Origin: Streptomyces sp. NBC_00554
Lineage (GTDB): Bacteria > Actinomycetota > Actinomycetes > Streptomycetales > Streptomycetaceae
NCBI RefSeq assembly: GCF_041431135.1
Contig: NZ_CP107799.1
Span: 7,316,001-7,380,000 of the forward strand
Length of the DNA: 64,000 nucleotides
Direction of reading: 5' to 3'
A model generated the notes under the pieces. The model was not told the origin of the DNA. It saw only the letters and a list, made by a program, of their open reading frames with translations, and ran no database searches. Numbering within the stretch: position 1 is the stretch's first letter; each line of letters opens with the position of its first letter. The position numbers and the translations under genes were made by a program. Of this stretch, positions 46,855 through 55,880 are shown in pieces.

Positions 46855-48294
46855 ATGACGGAACGACCCGCGCAGCGCACCCCCAACCGCCAGCTCGCCG
46901 CGCTCATCGCAGAAGCGGGGTTCTCCAACGCAGGTCTCGCCCGTCGCGTGGACCAGCTCGGCCTCGAACACGGCCTGGACCTGAGATACGACAAGACCTC
47001 GGTCACCCGGTGGCTGCGCGGCCAGCAGCCGAGAGGGACCACGCCCGCACTCATCGCCGAGGTGTTCACCCGCCGCCTCGGACGCCGGCTCAGCGCACAG
47101 GACCTAGGACTCGACGCGTGCGCCCCGGTGTACGCCGGGCTCGAGTTCGCCGCGACCCCCGAGGAAGCCGTCGACATCGTCAGCGGCCTCTGGCGCAAGG
47201 ACTCCGGCAGCCACGCCGAGCTGCGCAAGATCGCCTTCACCCCGGCGGGACTCGTCGTCCCCAGCCGGGACTGGCTCATCGGGAAGGCCGACGACCGGGT
47301 GAGCCGCGGCGAACCCGGGCCCGGACGCGTCCCCGTGCAGGGCCGCCCCGCCGTGCCCCGGCAGCGCAACCAGACCGAGCGCGGCCCCGGCCAGAAGGTC
47401 ACCGGCGGCGACATCGCCGCGCTGCGCTCGGTGGGCGAACTGTTCCGCACCCTCGACCACGCCTACGGCGGCGGACATGCACGCCAGGCCCTGGTCCGCT
47501 ACCTGGAGCACGAGGCCGAGCCGATGCTGCGCGGCGCGTACGGCGAGCAGACCGGGCGGCGCCTGTTCGCCGCCACCGCCGACCTCACCAGGCTCGCCGG
47601 CTGGACCTCGTACGACATCGCCGCGCACGGGCTCGCCCAGCGGTACTTCGTCCAGGCGCTGCGCCTCGCGCAGGCGGCAGGGGACCGGGCGTACGGCTCC
47701 TACGTCCTGGTGACGATGAGCAGGCAGGCCGTCTATCTGGGACACGGGCGGGAGGCCGTGCAGCTCGCGCGGGTCGCCCAGCAGGGCGTCGGGTCGGCGG
47801 CGCCGCCCGTGATCCAGGCGATGCTGCACGCCGTCGAGGCACGCGGGCACGGGGTGCTGGGGGAGGTGCGGGCCTGCACGGCGTCCCTGGTGCGCGCCGA
47901 ACGAGCCCTGGAGGCGGCCCGCTCCGGCGACGAAGTCCCCTACTGGGCACGGCACTTCGACGAGGCGCAGCTCGCCGACGAGTTCGGGCACTGCCATCGG
48001 GACCTCCAGCAGTACCGGGCCGCCGCGCAGCACGCCGAGCGCTCGCTGCAGTTGCGGGCGCCCGGCTATGCGCGCAGCCGGCTGTTCTGCCGGGTGGTGC
48101 TCGCCTCGGCGCGGCTCGGGCTCGGGGAGCTCGACCAGGCCTGCCAGTTGGGCGCCGAGGCCGCCGGTCAGGCGGTGGAGATGCGGTCGGTACGGGCTGT
48201 CGAGTACGTACGGGACTTCGAGCGGCGGCTCGAGCCGTACCGGGACGCGGCGCCCGTACGCGGGTACCGCGAGCGGGTGGCGGCGCTGGGCTGA
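46855..48294 (+). CDS. Large helix-turn-helix regulator with TPR-like C-terminus (NsdA-like family)
   Basis: This 479-residue protein has an N-terminal helix-turn-helix-like segment (AALIAEAGFSNAGLARRVDQ, SVTRWLRGQQPRG), a Pro/Arg-rich linker (about 155-185) and a long helical repeat region (LGHGREAVQLARVAQQGVGS, LQQYRAAAQHAERSLQL). The arrangement matches actinomycete regulators such as NsdA that repress development or antibiotic production. Targets are unknown. AGGAGA lies 11 bases before ATG 46855. The region 46569-46854 shows no other gene. Confidence 0.82.
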   Translation: MTERPAQRTPNRQLAALIAEAGFSNAGLARRVDQLGLEHGLDLRYDKTSVTRWLRGQQPRGTTPALIAEVFTRRLGRRLSAQDLGLDACAPVYAGLEFAATPEEAVDIVSGLWRKDSGSHAELRKIAFTPAGLVVPSRDWLIGKADDRVSRGEPGPGRVPVQGRPAVPRQRNQTERGPGQKVTGGDIAALRSVGELFRTLDHAYGGGHARQALVRYLEHEAEPMLRGAYGEQTGRRLFAATADLTRLAGWTSYDIAAHGLAQRYFVQALRLAQAAGDRAYGSYVLVTMSRQAVYLGHGREAVQLARVAQQGVGSAAPPVIQAMLHAVEARGHGVLGEVRACTASLVRAERALEAARSGDEVPYWARHFDEAQLADEFGHCHRDLQQYRAAAQHAERSLQLRAPGYARSRLFCRVVLASARLGLGELDQACQLGAEAAGQAVEMRSVRAVEYVRDFERRLEPYRDAAPVRGYRERVAALG

Positions 48295-48297
48295 GGC

Positions 48298-49668
48298 TCA
48301 GGCCGCCGACTCCAGGGGCTCCTCCAGTAAGGCCGGGCGGGAGGAGCCCAGGTCCATGAGCACGGCGTGGGCCGCCCGGCGGGCCGAGTGGAGCGCGCCC
48401 TGGACCGTGCTCGTGTCGCGGTGGTCGCCGCAGACGTACAGCCCCGCCAGGAGCCGTACCGGGCGGCGCAGGTCGTGCGGCGGGGGCATCGCGGGGACCG
48501 CCTCGGGGTCGTGATGGACCGCGAGGAGTTCCCAGCGCGAGGTCGACGTCCCGTAGAGGCGGGCCAGTTGGGCGCGGACCGCCGCGTCCAGGTGGGCGGC
48601 GGCCGGCGGAGTGCCGAGCACGGTCGAGGAGATGAGGGCCCGTCCGGCCGGCGCGCGGGTCGCGTCCACCTGGCTGATGACCGCCGTGTGCGCCACCGGG
48701 CCGCTCCGGTCCGAGTCCAGGAGCAGGGCCCCCTCCGAGAGCGGGGGCTCGTCCGTGGTGTGGTGCAGGACCGTCACCGGATGGAAGGCGGGCAGGTGCA
48801 GCCCGGGCAGCAACTCGGCGGCGGCCCGCGCCCCGGTCGCCAACAGGACGGCCCGGCAGGTGAGTTCGCCGTGGTCCCGCGTCGTCACGCTGGTCGTGGA
48901 GACCGTGCGGACCTGGACGCCTGTGTGGACCGTGCCCGGCGGGAGTGAGGCCGCGAGAAGTTCCGGGAGTGTGTCGGCGCCGCCCTCCGGCAGACACAGC
49001 CGGCCCGTCGCGAAGGAATGCAGCGCCAGGTCCGCACAGCGGCTGGAGGTCTGGAGCGCCGGATCGCAGAGCAGTGCGGCGAGGAGAGGACGTAGGAAGC
49101 CGTCGACCGTGCGGGGCGGGAGGCCCCGGGCGGCCAGCGCCTGTGCGGCGGGGAGGTCCGGTCGGGCGAGGAGGCGGGCCGGTGGGACGGCGGCGAGACG
49201 GGCGAGCGCGGTGGAGAGGCGGGTCTGGTCCATGGGGCCACCGAGGGGGCCGGGGCGGGGGGCTCCGCCCGGGGGGCGTGGCCGGGGGAGGCGGGGGGCG
49301 CTCGCGAGGGCGCGCGCGGCGGTGAGTGCGCCCCTCGCGCTCCGGGGGGCGCTGGGGGCGGCCGTGCGGTGGTGCAGGCCGTCGCTGTGCAGCAGGACGC
49401 CCGGCGAGAACGGGCGCAGGGTCAGGGTGTTCAGGCCCGGGGTGATGCGTAGTTCGGGGTACGCCGTGGAGAGGAGCCGGCCCGTGCGGTCGAGCCGGAA
49501 GCCGTCGACTTTCTCCGTGGACATGCGGCCGCCCACGTTCTGGGCGGCCTCCAGGACGGTGGCCGTGAGGCCTGCCCTGGTCAGATGCTGGGCGGCTGCG
49601 AGGCCGGCGACCCCGGCTCCCACGATGACGACGTCCACGTCTTGCGCCAGGCGAGCGGGCTCTAGCAC
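48298..49668 (-). CDS. FAD-dependent amine-oxidase-like oxidoreductase
   Basis: This 456-residue flavoprotein has an N-terminal FAD-binding motif DVVIVGAGVAGLAAAQHLTR and the second FAD motif GLYVCGDHRDTSTVQGALHS near the C-terminus. It belongs to the amine oxidase/phytoene desaturase superfamily; the substrate is unknown. The middle (about 105-150) is Pro/Arg-rich and looks like an expanded loop. GTG 49668 follows GAGGAGGAG. It converges on the regulator gene with only 3 bases between stops. Confidence 0.86.
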   Translation of the reverse strand: MLEPARLAQDVDVVIVGAGVAGLAAAQHLTRAGLTATVLEAAQNVGGRMSTEKVDGFRLDRTGRLLSTAYPELRITPGLNTLTLRPFSPGVLLHSDGLHHRTAAPSAPRSARGALTAARALASAPRLPRPRPPGGAPRPGPLGGPMDQTRLSTALARLAAVPPARLLARPDLPAAQALAARGLPPRTVDGFLRPLLAALLCDPALQTSSRCADLALHSFATGRLCLPEGGADTLPELLAASLPPGTVHTGVQVRTVSTTSVTTRDHGELTCRAVLLATGARAAAELLPGLHLPAFHPVTVLHHTTDEPPLSEGALLLDSDRSGPVAHTAVISQVDATRAPAGRALISSTVLGTPPAAAHLDAAVRAQLARLYGTSTSRWELLAVHHDPEAVPAMPPPHDLRRPVRLLAGLYVCGDHRDTSTVQGALHSARRAAHAVLMDLGSSRPALLEEPLESAA

Positions 49669-49840
49669 GTGCTCCTCCTCGAGGTTGCGCGGCGGCCTTG
49701 CCGGGTGGGGACGTCATGCCCCCAACGGGCTCCAGGGATACCCGAGTTCGGATCGAGGGTAGGGGCGTGGCCGCCGGGGGGAAGTCGCGCGGGGGCCGTG
49801 CACGGTCGCATGGGGGTGCGTGCGGGCGGGCCCGGGGTGG

Positions 49841-49928
49841 GTTTTTCGCCCCCTCCGCCCCTACCCGTCCCTTGTTTCTGGGGCTCCGCCCCAGACCCCG
49901 CTCCTCAAACGCCGGAGGGGCTGAAAAT
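49841..49928. repeat. Dispersed palindromic intergenic repeat, copy 2 (half)
   Basis: This single arm of about 88 bp contains TTTTTCGCCCCCTCCGCCCC, the inner hairpin TGGGGCTCCGCCCCA and CTCAAACGCCGGAGGGGCTG. It ends 4 bases from the stop codon of the amidase gene at 49933. The full copies at 27571 and 54502 have this arm plus its mirror image. Confidence 0.8.
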
Positions 49929-49932
49929 CTGC

Positions 49933-50859
49933 TCACCGCCCCTGAAGGCGCGCCGCCAGTTCCCGTATCGCCGGCAGGCGGGCCGTCAGCGCGGCGCCCG
50001 GGCAGCTGGTCATGAAGCCGTCGTTGTGGCCGGCCAGGGTGGGCAGCACGGCGGACGTCCCGGCGGCGAACCGGGCGAGGTTGTTGCTGGAGGTCAGCCG
50101 GACCGTGGCACGCGGATCGACGTCCGAGAGTCCGAGCTTCCACGCGGTGAGCGCGGCGATCGCATCGGTCATCGCCCGCGGCACCGGCGTACCCGCCGTG
50201 AACGTACCGATCGCCGCGACCCCGGCGGTGCGATGGTTGAAGCCCTGCGCGTGCGCCCCGGTGACGGGCCGGTCGACACCCCCCGCGCGGCCCTCGTAGA
50301 TCGTGCCGCAGCGATCGACGAGGAAGTTGTACCCGATGTCGTCCCACTGCCGGGCACCGGTCTGCCCGGCGTACAGATAGCGGATGATGCGGGGCGCGTC
50401 GGCGCAGTCGTACCCGTTCGGCGAGTCGGTGTGGTGGACGAAGACGGCGACGACCCGGTCGTCGTAACGGGCGGGCGGCTGGTCGTGGGTGCTCTCGGCG
50501 TCCAGCCACCGCGACCGCGGCACGATGGGCGGCTTGGCCGCGGGGTGGACCACGGCGGGCCGGGCGGCGACCGGCGGCCGCGCGGGACGGTCCCCCGTAC
50601 GACCCACCCGTACGGCGCACACGACAAGGAGCAGGACGGCGATCATCCCGGGCACGCACGCCAGCCCGACGAGAGCCGCCCGCGGCAGCCGCACCCTCCG
50701 TGACCGAGCACGCGGCGACCACCCGCCGCGGGACCGCGCACTCCGCGGCCGATCCCCCCGCGACAGGGACAGGGACGACAGAGGCAGCCGGCGCACCGCA
50801 CGCCTCGCCCGCCCCCCGCCCCGTATTCGTGCCCCCCGCGTCTTCCGGAAGACACGCAT
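49933..50859 (-). CDS. Membrane-anchored peptidoglycan-recognition / N-acetylmuramoyl-L-alanine amidase-like protein
   Basis: This 308-residue protein has an Arg-rich cytoplasmic N-terminus (about 60 residues), one membrane segment (GMIAVLLLVVCAVRVG), and an extracellular amidase_2/PGRP domain (about 110-308). Its zinc-ligand motifs are VVAVFVHHTDSPNGYDC, DIGYNFLVDRCGTIYEGRAG and a distal AGHNDGFMTSCPGA. It may cleave or bind cell-wall peptides. It stops next to a palindromic repeat. The start could be a few codons downstream. Confidence 0.86.
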   Translation of the reverse strand: MRVFRKTRGARIRGGGRARRAVRRLPLSSLSLSRGDRPRSARSRGGWSPRARSRRVRLPRAALVGLACVPGMIAVLLLVVCAVRVGRTGDRPARPPVAARPAVVHPAAKPPIVPRSRWLDAESTHDQPPARYDDRVVAVFVHHTDSPNGYDCADAPRIIRYLYAGQTGARQWDDIGYNFLVDRCGTIYEGRAGGVDRPVTGAHAQGFNHRTAGVAAIGTFTAGTPVPRAMTDAIAALTAWKLGLSDVDPRATVRLTSSNNLARFAAGTSAVLPTLAGHNDGFMTSCPGAALTARLPAIRELAARLQGR

Positions 50860-51034
50860 GCACTCACCCTGACCCGGAACCGCGCCCCCCGCGATGTGTG
50901 TTGTGCCACCCGGTGGAACCTTCGTGGAACCATCGGCCCGGTCCGGGACGTTTTTAGAGGTCCAGGCACGTGCGCGTGCCTGATCACTGGGCCCGCGTCA
51001 CGCGTACTAGGGGGCCCGAGAGAAAGGCGGCCCC

Positions 51035-52219
51035 GTGGACCTGCTCGACCTCCTGCTGTTGCTGGTGATCCTGGCCTACGCGGCGTCCGGCTACCGTCGC
51101 GGCCTGGTCGCAGGCTGTGTCTCGCTGGCCGGTTTCGTGGGCGGCGCCGTCATCGGCGTATGGGTGCTGCCGTGGATGATGGACCTGGTGGAGCCGGGGA
51201 CACCCGGGGCCACGGTGACGGCCGTCCTTACGGTGCTCGTGCCCGCCGTGGTGGGCCACGAGCTGATGGGACGGCTGGCGCTGAAGCTGCGCCGCGAGCT
51301 GGACCGCGGGCCGCTGCGGGTGGCCGACGGAATCGGCGGAGCCGCGGCGAACACGGTGGCCGTGCTCCTTGTGGCCTGGGTGGCCGCGAGCGTCCTGGGC
51401 GCCTCCTCGTCCGCCGTCGTCACCCAGTCGATCCGCAACTCGGCGCTGCTTGGCGCCGTACAGGACGCGATGCCGGAGACCACACCGACCTGGTTCTCGC
51501 GCGCGACCTCGGCGCTCACGGAGGCGGGCTTCCCGCAGGTTTTCAACCCCTTCGAGAACGAGCCGGCGGCCGGTGTCGCGAAGCCCTCCGGGGACAGTGT
51601 CACGGCGACCGCGACGAACGCCGCCAAGCTGAGCACGGTGAAGGTCGAGGGCGTCTCGGGCAACCAGGGCCGCGAGGGCAGCGGCTTCGTCTACACGTCG
51701 GAGCACGTGATGACCAACGCCCATGTGGTGGCGGGCATCGACGAGCCGACCGTCCGGGTGGGCGGCGTGGGCCGTGCGTACGAGGCGACGGTGGTGCTCT
51801 TCGACCCGCAGAAGGACGTCGCCGTCCTGTACGTCCCGGGCCTCAAGGCGCCCGTGCTCCCCTTCGACGACACCGCCACGCGCGGCGACTCGGCGGTCGT
51901 GGCGGGCTACCCGCAGGACGGCGGGCTCGACCTCCAGGCGGCCACGGTCGCGAGCCGGATCGACGCGACGGGCCAGAACATCTACAGCACGGGCACCGTC
52001 ACCCGCGAGATCTACTCGATCCGCTCCACCGTCCGCCCCGGCAACTCCGGCGGCCCGCTCCTCACCACCGACGGCAAGGTGTACGGCGTCGTCTTCGCCC
52101 GCTCGACCTCCGACGACGAGACGGGTTACGTCCTGACGGCGGACGAGGTCGCGGGCGACGCCCGGCAGGCGGCGAACGCCACGGCGGCGGTGGACACGGG
52201 CGACCTCATCGCCTCCTGA
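51035..52219 (+). CDS. marP: MarP-like membrane serine protease (CvpA plus trypsin domain)
   Basis: This 394-residue protein has an N-terminal CvpA-type membrane domain (about 1-160, four segments beginning LLDLLLLLVILAYAASGYRR) and a periplasmic trypsin-like protease (about 190-394). The catalytic triad is His in TNAHVVAG, Asp in PQKDVAVLYV and Ser in RPGNSGGPLL. In Mycobacterium tuberculosis MarP is needed for acid resistance and cell-wall hydrolase processing. GTG 51035 follows AAAGG. A short 7-bp hairpin (52213-52229) overlaps its stop. Confidence 0.92.
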   Translation: MDLLDLLLLLVILAYAASGYRRGLVAGCVSLAGFVGGAVIGVWVLPWMMDLVEPGTPGATVTAVLTVLVPAVVGHELMGRLALKLRRELDRGPLRVADGIGGAAANTVAVLLVAWVAASVLGASSSAVVTQSIRNSALLGAVQDAMPETTPTWFSRATSALTEAGFPQVFNPFENEPAAGVAKPSGDSVTATATNAAKLSTVKVEGVSGNQGREGSGFVYTSEHVMTNAHVVAGIDEPTVRVGGVGRAYEATVVLFDPQKDVAVLYVPGLKAPVLPFDDTATRGDSAVVAGYPQDGGLDLQAATVASRIDATGQNIYSTGTVTREIYSIRSTVRPGNSGGPLLTTDGKVYGVVFARSTSDDETGYVLTADEVAGDARQAANATAAVDTGDLIAS

Positions 52220-52252
52220 CACTCAGGAGCCGGGGTCGGCGTTACGCCCCTG

Positions 52253-52267
52253 TGGCACGTTTTGCCA
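52253..52267. promoter_or_regulatory. Possible TetR operator
   Basis: TGGCA-CGTTT-TGCCA is an inverted repeat with perfect 5-bp arms about 50 bases upstream of the TetR gene at 52317. Autoregulation is plausible but unproven. Confidence 0.4.
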
Positions 52268-52316
52268 TGTCGGCGTAAAGCGCCCCCGCACCGATTCCGG
52301 GCGTACCCTTTCTCCG

Positions 52317-53003
52317 GTGAGCAGCCAGCCGTCCCCCGCACCGCCCGCCCGCTCCCTGACCGAGCGACGCAAAGCGGCGACCCAGCTCGACATCGCACGC
52401 GCGGCGGCGGAACTCTTCATGGAGTACGGCCCCGACGGCACCACGGCGGAGGACATCGCCCGCCGCGCCGGAGTCGCGCTGCGCACCTTCTACCGGTACT
52501 TCCGCAACAAGCAGGACGCCGTCGGCCCGCTGCTCTCCGCCGGCGGAGACCACTGGCGCGACCTGCTCGCGGCGACAGAACCGGGCACAGCGCTTCCCGA
52601 AGCACTGGAGACGGCGATCGAGGAGGCGTTGTCCAGCCCCGACAAGCACGCGGCCGAGGGCCTGAACCTGACCCGCGCGCTGCTCCGGGCCGCTGTGGAC
52701 GACCCGGCCCTGCGCGCCGTCTGGTACCGCGTCAACCAGGACTCCGAGGAGAAGCTGATCCCGGTGGTGACCCGCCTCGCCGGTATCGGGGCGGACCCCC
52801 TGGAGGCCCGCCTCGCCGCCGCGGTGGCCACGGACGCGATCAGGGTCGCCCTGGAGGCCTGGGCGGAGACGGACGCGGACGTACGGGGGCCGGGCTCCCC
52901 GGCCGAACTGGCGGTGCGCTGCCTGCGTCAACTCATGGGCGGCATGCGCCCGTTGCTGGCCGGGAGTCCGGCAGGGGGAGACAGAGCGGGAGGGGAGGGC
53001 TGA
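52317..53003 (+). CDS. TetR-family transcriptional regulator
   Basis: This 228-residue regulator has the helix-turn-helix at about 20-68 (AAAELFMEYGPDGTTAEDIA, VALRTFYRYFRNKQDAV). GTG 52317 has no ribosome site; TACCCT at 52304-52309 lies a few bases upstream, so the mRNA may be leaderless. The target is unknown. It is convergent with a GNAT gene. Confidence 0.88.
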   Translation: MSSQPSPAPPARSLTERRKAATQLDIARAAAELFMEYGPDGTTAEDIARRAGVALRTFYRYFRNKQDAVGPLLSAGGDHWRDLLAATEPGTALPEALETAIEEALSSPDKHAAEGLNLTRALLRAAVDDPALRAVWYRVNQDSEEKLIPVVTRLAGIGADPLEARLAAAVATDAIRVALEAWAETDADVRGPGSPAELAVRCLRQLMGGMRPLLAGSPAGGDRAGGEG

Positions 53004-53023
53004 TTGCAGCCGGCACCCCACGG

Positions 53024-53512
53024 TCAGAGATGGCGCCCCATCAGTACGTCGTCCACGTACGCGCCGTCGAGCAGGAACTCCTCCGGCAGGATCCCCTCCA
53101 CCACGAACCCCTCGGACTCGTAGAGTTTCCTCGCCGGGGTGTTGTGCCCCAGCACGCGCAGCGTGATGCGCCGGGCCCCCTGCCGCCGCGCCTCCTCCTG
53201 CGCGGCCCGTAGCAGCGCCCGCCCCACCCCGGCACCGCGCGCCTCGTCGGCCACCGCGAGGCCCTGGATCTGCCGCACGTGGGAGTTGCAGGGGAGGGGG
53301 GTCGGGAACCCCAGCCGGATGTAGCCGACGACATCGTCGCCGAGCTCGGCGACGAGGTGATCACGCGGCCCGAACCGCTCGTTGTAGAAGGGTTCGTACG
53401 GCGGACGGGGGCGCGGCGTGACGGCGTGCAGCGGGGACCAGGTGACGCGGTCGAGTCGGCCGAGCGTGTCCTCGTCGTCGAAGGTGGCGAAACGTATATG
53501 CGGAACCGGCAT
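53024..53512 (-). CDS. GNAT-family N-acetyltransferase
   Basis: This 162-residue acetyltransferase has the acetyl-CoA binding pattern IQGLAVADEARGAGVGRALL, then LRVLGHNTPARKLYESEGF and a C-terminal DDVLMGRHL. The substrate is unknown. ATG 53512 has AAGGTG upstream; an upstream in-frame ATG would add about 19 residues without a better signal. Confidence 0.88.
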   Translation of the reverse strand: MPVPHIRFATFDDEDTLGRLDRVTWSPLHAVTPRPRPPYEPFYNERFGPRDHLVAELGDDVVGYIRLGFPTPLPCNSHVRQIQGLAVADEARGAGVGRALLRAAQEEARRQGARRITLRVLGHNTPARKLYESEGFVVEGILPEEFLLDGAYVDDVLMGRHL

Positions 53513-53578
53513 GAGGATCACCTTACGGCGGCCCCACCCGGCCCTCTGAATCGCCGGCGGGCGCGGCACTATGGACCC

Positions 53579-54496
53579 ATGAGTGACTCACGCCTTGCCC
53601 CCGGTTCCCGCGTCGCGATCGCCGGTGCGTCCGGTCTGATCGGGTCGGCGCTGGCGCGTTCCCTGACCTCGGACGGATACGAGGTGATCCGCCTTGTCCG
53701 CCGGGCGCCCGGCGGGAAGGACGAGGTCCAGTGGGATCCGGAGGGCCACCGGCTCGACGCGGCGCGTCTTGAGGGGTGCGCGGCGGTGGTCAACCTCGCC
53801 GGGGCGGGGGTCGCTTCGCGGTACTGGACCAAGGCGTACAAGGAGAAGATCCGCCGCAGCCGGGTGCTCGGCACGAAGACGCTGGCCGACGCGGTCGCCT
53901 CGCTCGACTCGCCGCCGGGGGTGTTCGTCAACGGCAGTGCGATCGGGTTCTACGGGGACACCGACGGGCGGGCGGTGGACGAGTCGGCGCCGGCCGGGGA
54001 CGGGTTCCTCTCCTCCCTCTGCGTGGAGTGGGAGGGGGCGACGGCTGCCGTCCAGGAGGCGGGCGTCCGCACGGTCTTCGTCCGTACGGGGCTGGTGGTG
54101 GCCCGCAAGGGCGGGGCCTGGGGGAAGCTCTTCCCGCTCTTCAAGGCGGGGCTCGGGGGGCGGATGGGGTCCGGCGGTCAGTACTGGAGCTTTGTCTCGC
54201 TGCACGACGAGGTGGCCGCGATCCGGCACCTCATCGACACCGAGTCGCTGTCGGGTCCGTTCAACCTGACGGCCCCGGAGCCCCTCACCAACCGTGAGAT
54301 CACCGAGGCGATGGGGCGCGTCCTGCACCGGCCCACCGTCCTCGCGACGCCGGCGCCCCTTCTCCGCCTCGCCCTCGGCGGCATGTCCGACGACATCCTC
54401 GGCAGCCAGCGGGTGCTTCCCACGCGGCTTCTTGAATCGGGCTTCACGTTCGCGTTTCCGACGATCGAGGGGGCGTTGCGGGCGGCGCTGCGGTGA
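53579..54496 (+). CDS. TIGR01777-family (YfcH-like) NAD-dependent epimerase
   Basis: This 305-residue protein has an N-terminal nucleotide-binding motif RVAIAGASGLIGSALARSL, then VVNLAGAGVASRYWTKAYKE, NGSAIGFYGDTDGRAVDE, FVRTGLVVARKGGAWGKLFP and a C-terminal domain FNLTAPEPLTNREITEAMGR. It resembles nucleotide-sugar epimerases; the substrate is unknown. ATG 53579 follows TATGGA at 53570-53575, a -10-like element, so the message may be leaderless. It ends 5 bases before a palindromic repeat. Confidence 0.87.
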   Translation: MSDSRLAPGSRVAIAGASGLIGSALARSLTSDGYEVIRLVRRAPGGKDEVQWDPEGHRLDAARLEGCAAVVNLAGAGVASRYWTKAYKEKIRRSRVLGTKTLADAVASLDSPPGVFVNGSAIGFYGDTDGRAVDESAPAGDGFLSSLCVEWEGATAAVQEAGVRTVFVRTGLVVARKGGAWGKLFPLFKAGLGGRMGSGGQYWSFVSLHDEVAAIRHLIDTESLSGPFNLTAPEPLTNREITEAMGRVLHRPTVLATPAPLLRLALGGMSDDILGSQRVLPTRLLESGFTFAFPTIEGALRAALR

Positions 54497-54501
54497 GGAG
54501 G

Positions 54502-54694
54502 GTTTTATCGCCCCCTCCGCCCCTACCCGTCCCTTGCTCCTGGGGGCTGCCGCCCCCAGACCCCCGCTTCGGCCTGGACGGCCTCGTCCTCAATCGCCGG
54601 ACGGGCTAGGGGGTAGCCCCTCCGGCGTTTGAGGAGCGGGGTCTGGGGCGGAGCCCCGGGAACGGGACGGGTAGGGGCGGAGGGGGCGAAAAAA
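54502..54694. repeat. Dispersed palindromic intergenic repeat, copy 3 (full)
   Basis: This 193-bp element has outer arms CCCCCTCCGCCCCTACCCGT and ACGGGTAGGGGCGGAGGGGG, inner hairpins (TGGGGGCTGCCGCCCCCA and CTGGGGCGGAGCCCCGG) and the same central CTCAATCGCCGGA / TCCGGCGTTTGAG pair as copy 1. Its left end follows the epimerase stop by 5 bases; its right end touches a gene remnant on the other strand. Confidence 0.85.
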
Positions 54695-54850
54695 CTATGC
54701 CCGCACCCGCCCCAACGCCATCTCCGCCAGCACCGCCGCCCCCGCCGGTATCGCCGCGTCGTCGAACACCGCGTACGCGGAGTGGTTGAGGTGCTCGGCG
54801 GTGTACCAACTGGCCTCGCTATACAGGTCGGTCACGACCTCACGGCACAT
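54695..54850 (-). pseudogene. C-terminal remnant, possibly of an M20-type amidohydrolase/peptidase
   Basis: A 51-residue open piece begins MCREVVTDLYSEASWYTAEH and ends AVFDDAAIPAGAAVLAEMAL plus a short tail, similar in style to the C-terminus of M20-family amidohydrolases. Nothing upstream in frame restores the rest of the enzyme. It probably represents the leftover end of a deleted gene. The identification is tentative. Confidence 0.45.
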
Positions 54851-54959
54851 CCGGAACCACCGCGACAACCACAACCACAGCCATGCCGCAGGTGGTTCAC
54901 AGAATTCCCAGAGCCGGGCGTCCTACCGTCGTCGTACGCACTGACTGGAGGTGGGGATC

Positions 54960-55193
54960 ATGAGCGGCAGTCGTAGGGAAACCCCGGAGAAGGGTGCCGG
55001 CTGGGCCAGGGCGGCGCGCGGTCCGTGGACGGTGGTCTGCGCGATGGTGACGGTCGTCCTGGGGCCGGCCGCGGTCACGGCGTCGGCCCTGGACCAGGCC
55101 AACGCGGCGCCGATGTACCACGCGGTGAAGCTCGACCAGACGCAGGCGTACATCCCCTCGGACACCGGCCGCCGGAAGACTCTGGCCACCTGA
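54960..55193 (+). CDS. Small membrane or exported protein
   Basis: This 77-residue protein has a charged N-terminus and one hydrophobic segment (TVVCAMVTVVLGPAAVTASA), then APMYHAVKLDQTQAYIPSDT. GGAGG is 8 bases before ATG 54960. It may be an exported peptide with a signal sequence or a membrane anchor. The function is unknown. Confidence 0.65.
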   Translation: MSGSRRETPEKGAGWARAARGPWTVVCAMVTVVLGPAAVTASALDQANAAPMYHAVKLDQTQAYIPSDTGRRKTLAT

Positions 55194-55225
55194 GGCCGGC
55201 GGCTTGAGGTCGGCGGCCGAGCGGT

Positions 55226-55744
55226 TCAGCCCCTGAACCGCTCCCACAGCTTCGGATAGCGATCCGCGAGCGCCGACTCGTTCTCGAAGTCGACCGGTGT
55301 GCCCTCCGGCTCGGGCGGCGCGGGCGGAATGCCCAGGTCGGGGGCGACGACGCCGGTGAGCTGTTCGTACGCCTCGTCCGCCGAGTAGCCCAGTTCCTCG
55401 CCGTCGCCGTCGATCTCCTCGTCGAAGTCGTCCACGAGATCGGCGAGCGAGTCCGGGTCGTGCAGCGCGCCCTCGAAGACCTCCCGGCCCTGGCCGATCA
55501 GCCAGCACCGGAAGAAGTCGAAGGCGTCGTCGCTGGCACCGTCGAGCAGTACCCAGGCCGCGCCCCACAGATCCCAGCGGTAGGCGCGGTTGTAGCGGGA
55601 CTCGAAGTGCCGGGCGAAGTCCAGGACCGAGTCCGGGTCCATCTGGAGGAGCCGCTCGACGAGCAGGTCGGCCTGCTCCTCGGGGTCGCCCTCGGCGCCC
55701 TCACGGGTCGCGTCCACCAGCTCCCAGAACTCCGTCTCGTCCAT
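55226..55744 (-). CDS. DUF4240 family protein
   Basis: This acidic 172-residue protein begins MDETEFWELVDATREGAEGD, the usual DUF4240 opening, with RWDLWGAAWVLLDGASDDAF, FRCWLIGQGREVFEGALHDP and YSADEAYEQL. The family occurs singly in actinomycetes and has no assigned role. ATG 55744 is used; a GTG directly before it is equivalent in frame. Confidence 0.85.
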   Translation of the reverse strand: MDETEFWELVDATREGAEGDPEEQADLLVERLLQMDPDSVLDFARHFESRYNRAYRWDLWGAAWVLLDGASDDAFDFFRCWLIGQGREVFEGALHDPDSLADLVDDFDEEIDGDGEELGYSADEAYEQLTGVVAPDLGIPPAPPEPEGTPVDFENESALADRYPKLWERFRG

Positions 55745-55880
55745 CACGGGTCAAGCATCGGGCCTGGACGGGAGGGACGCACGTGGAGTGCCGCAGATTG
55801 TTATGCGTGCACATGCCGAAGGTAAAACCGCCGGGTTCGGGCGGATTTTCGAGGGAGCCGTGTCAGCGGGCCGAGACGGG

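Noticed and set aside
47585..50863. 1092-codon open frame antisense to the regulator and in another frame of the FAD and amidase genes
   Set aside because: It crosses three well-supported genes and an intergenic repeat; the translation is low-complexity Arg/Pro/Ala.
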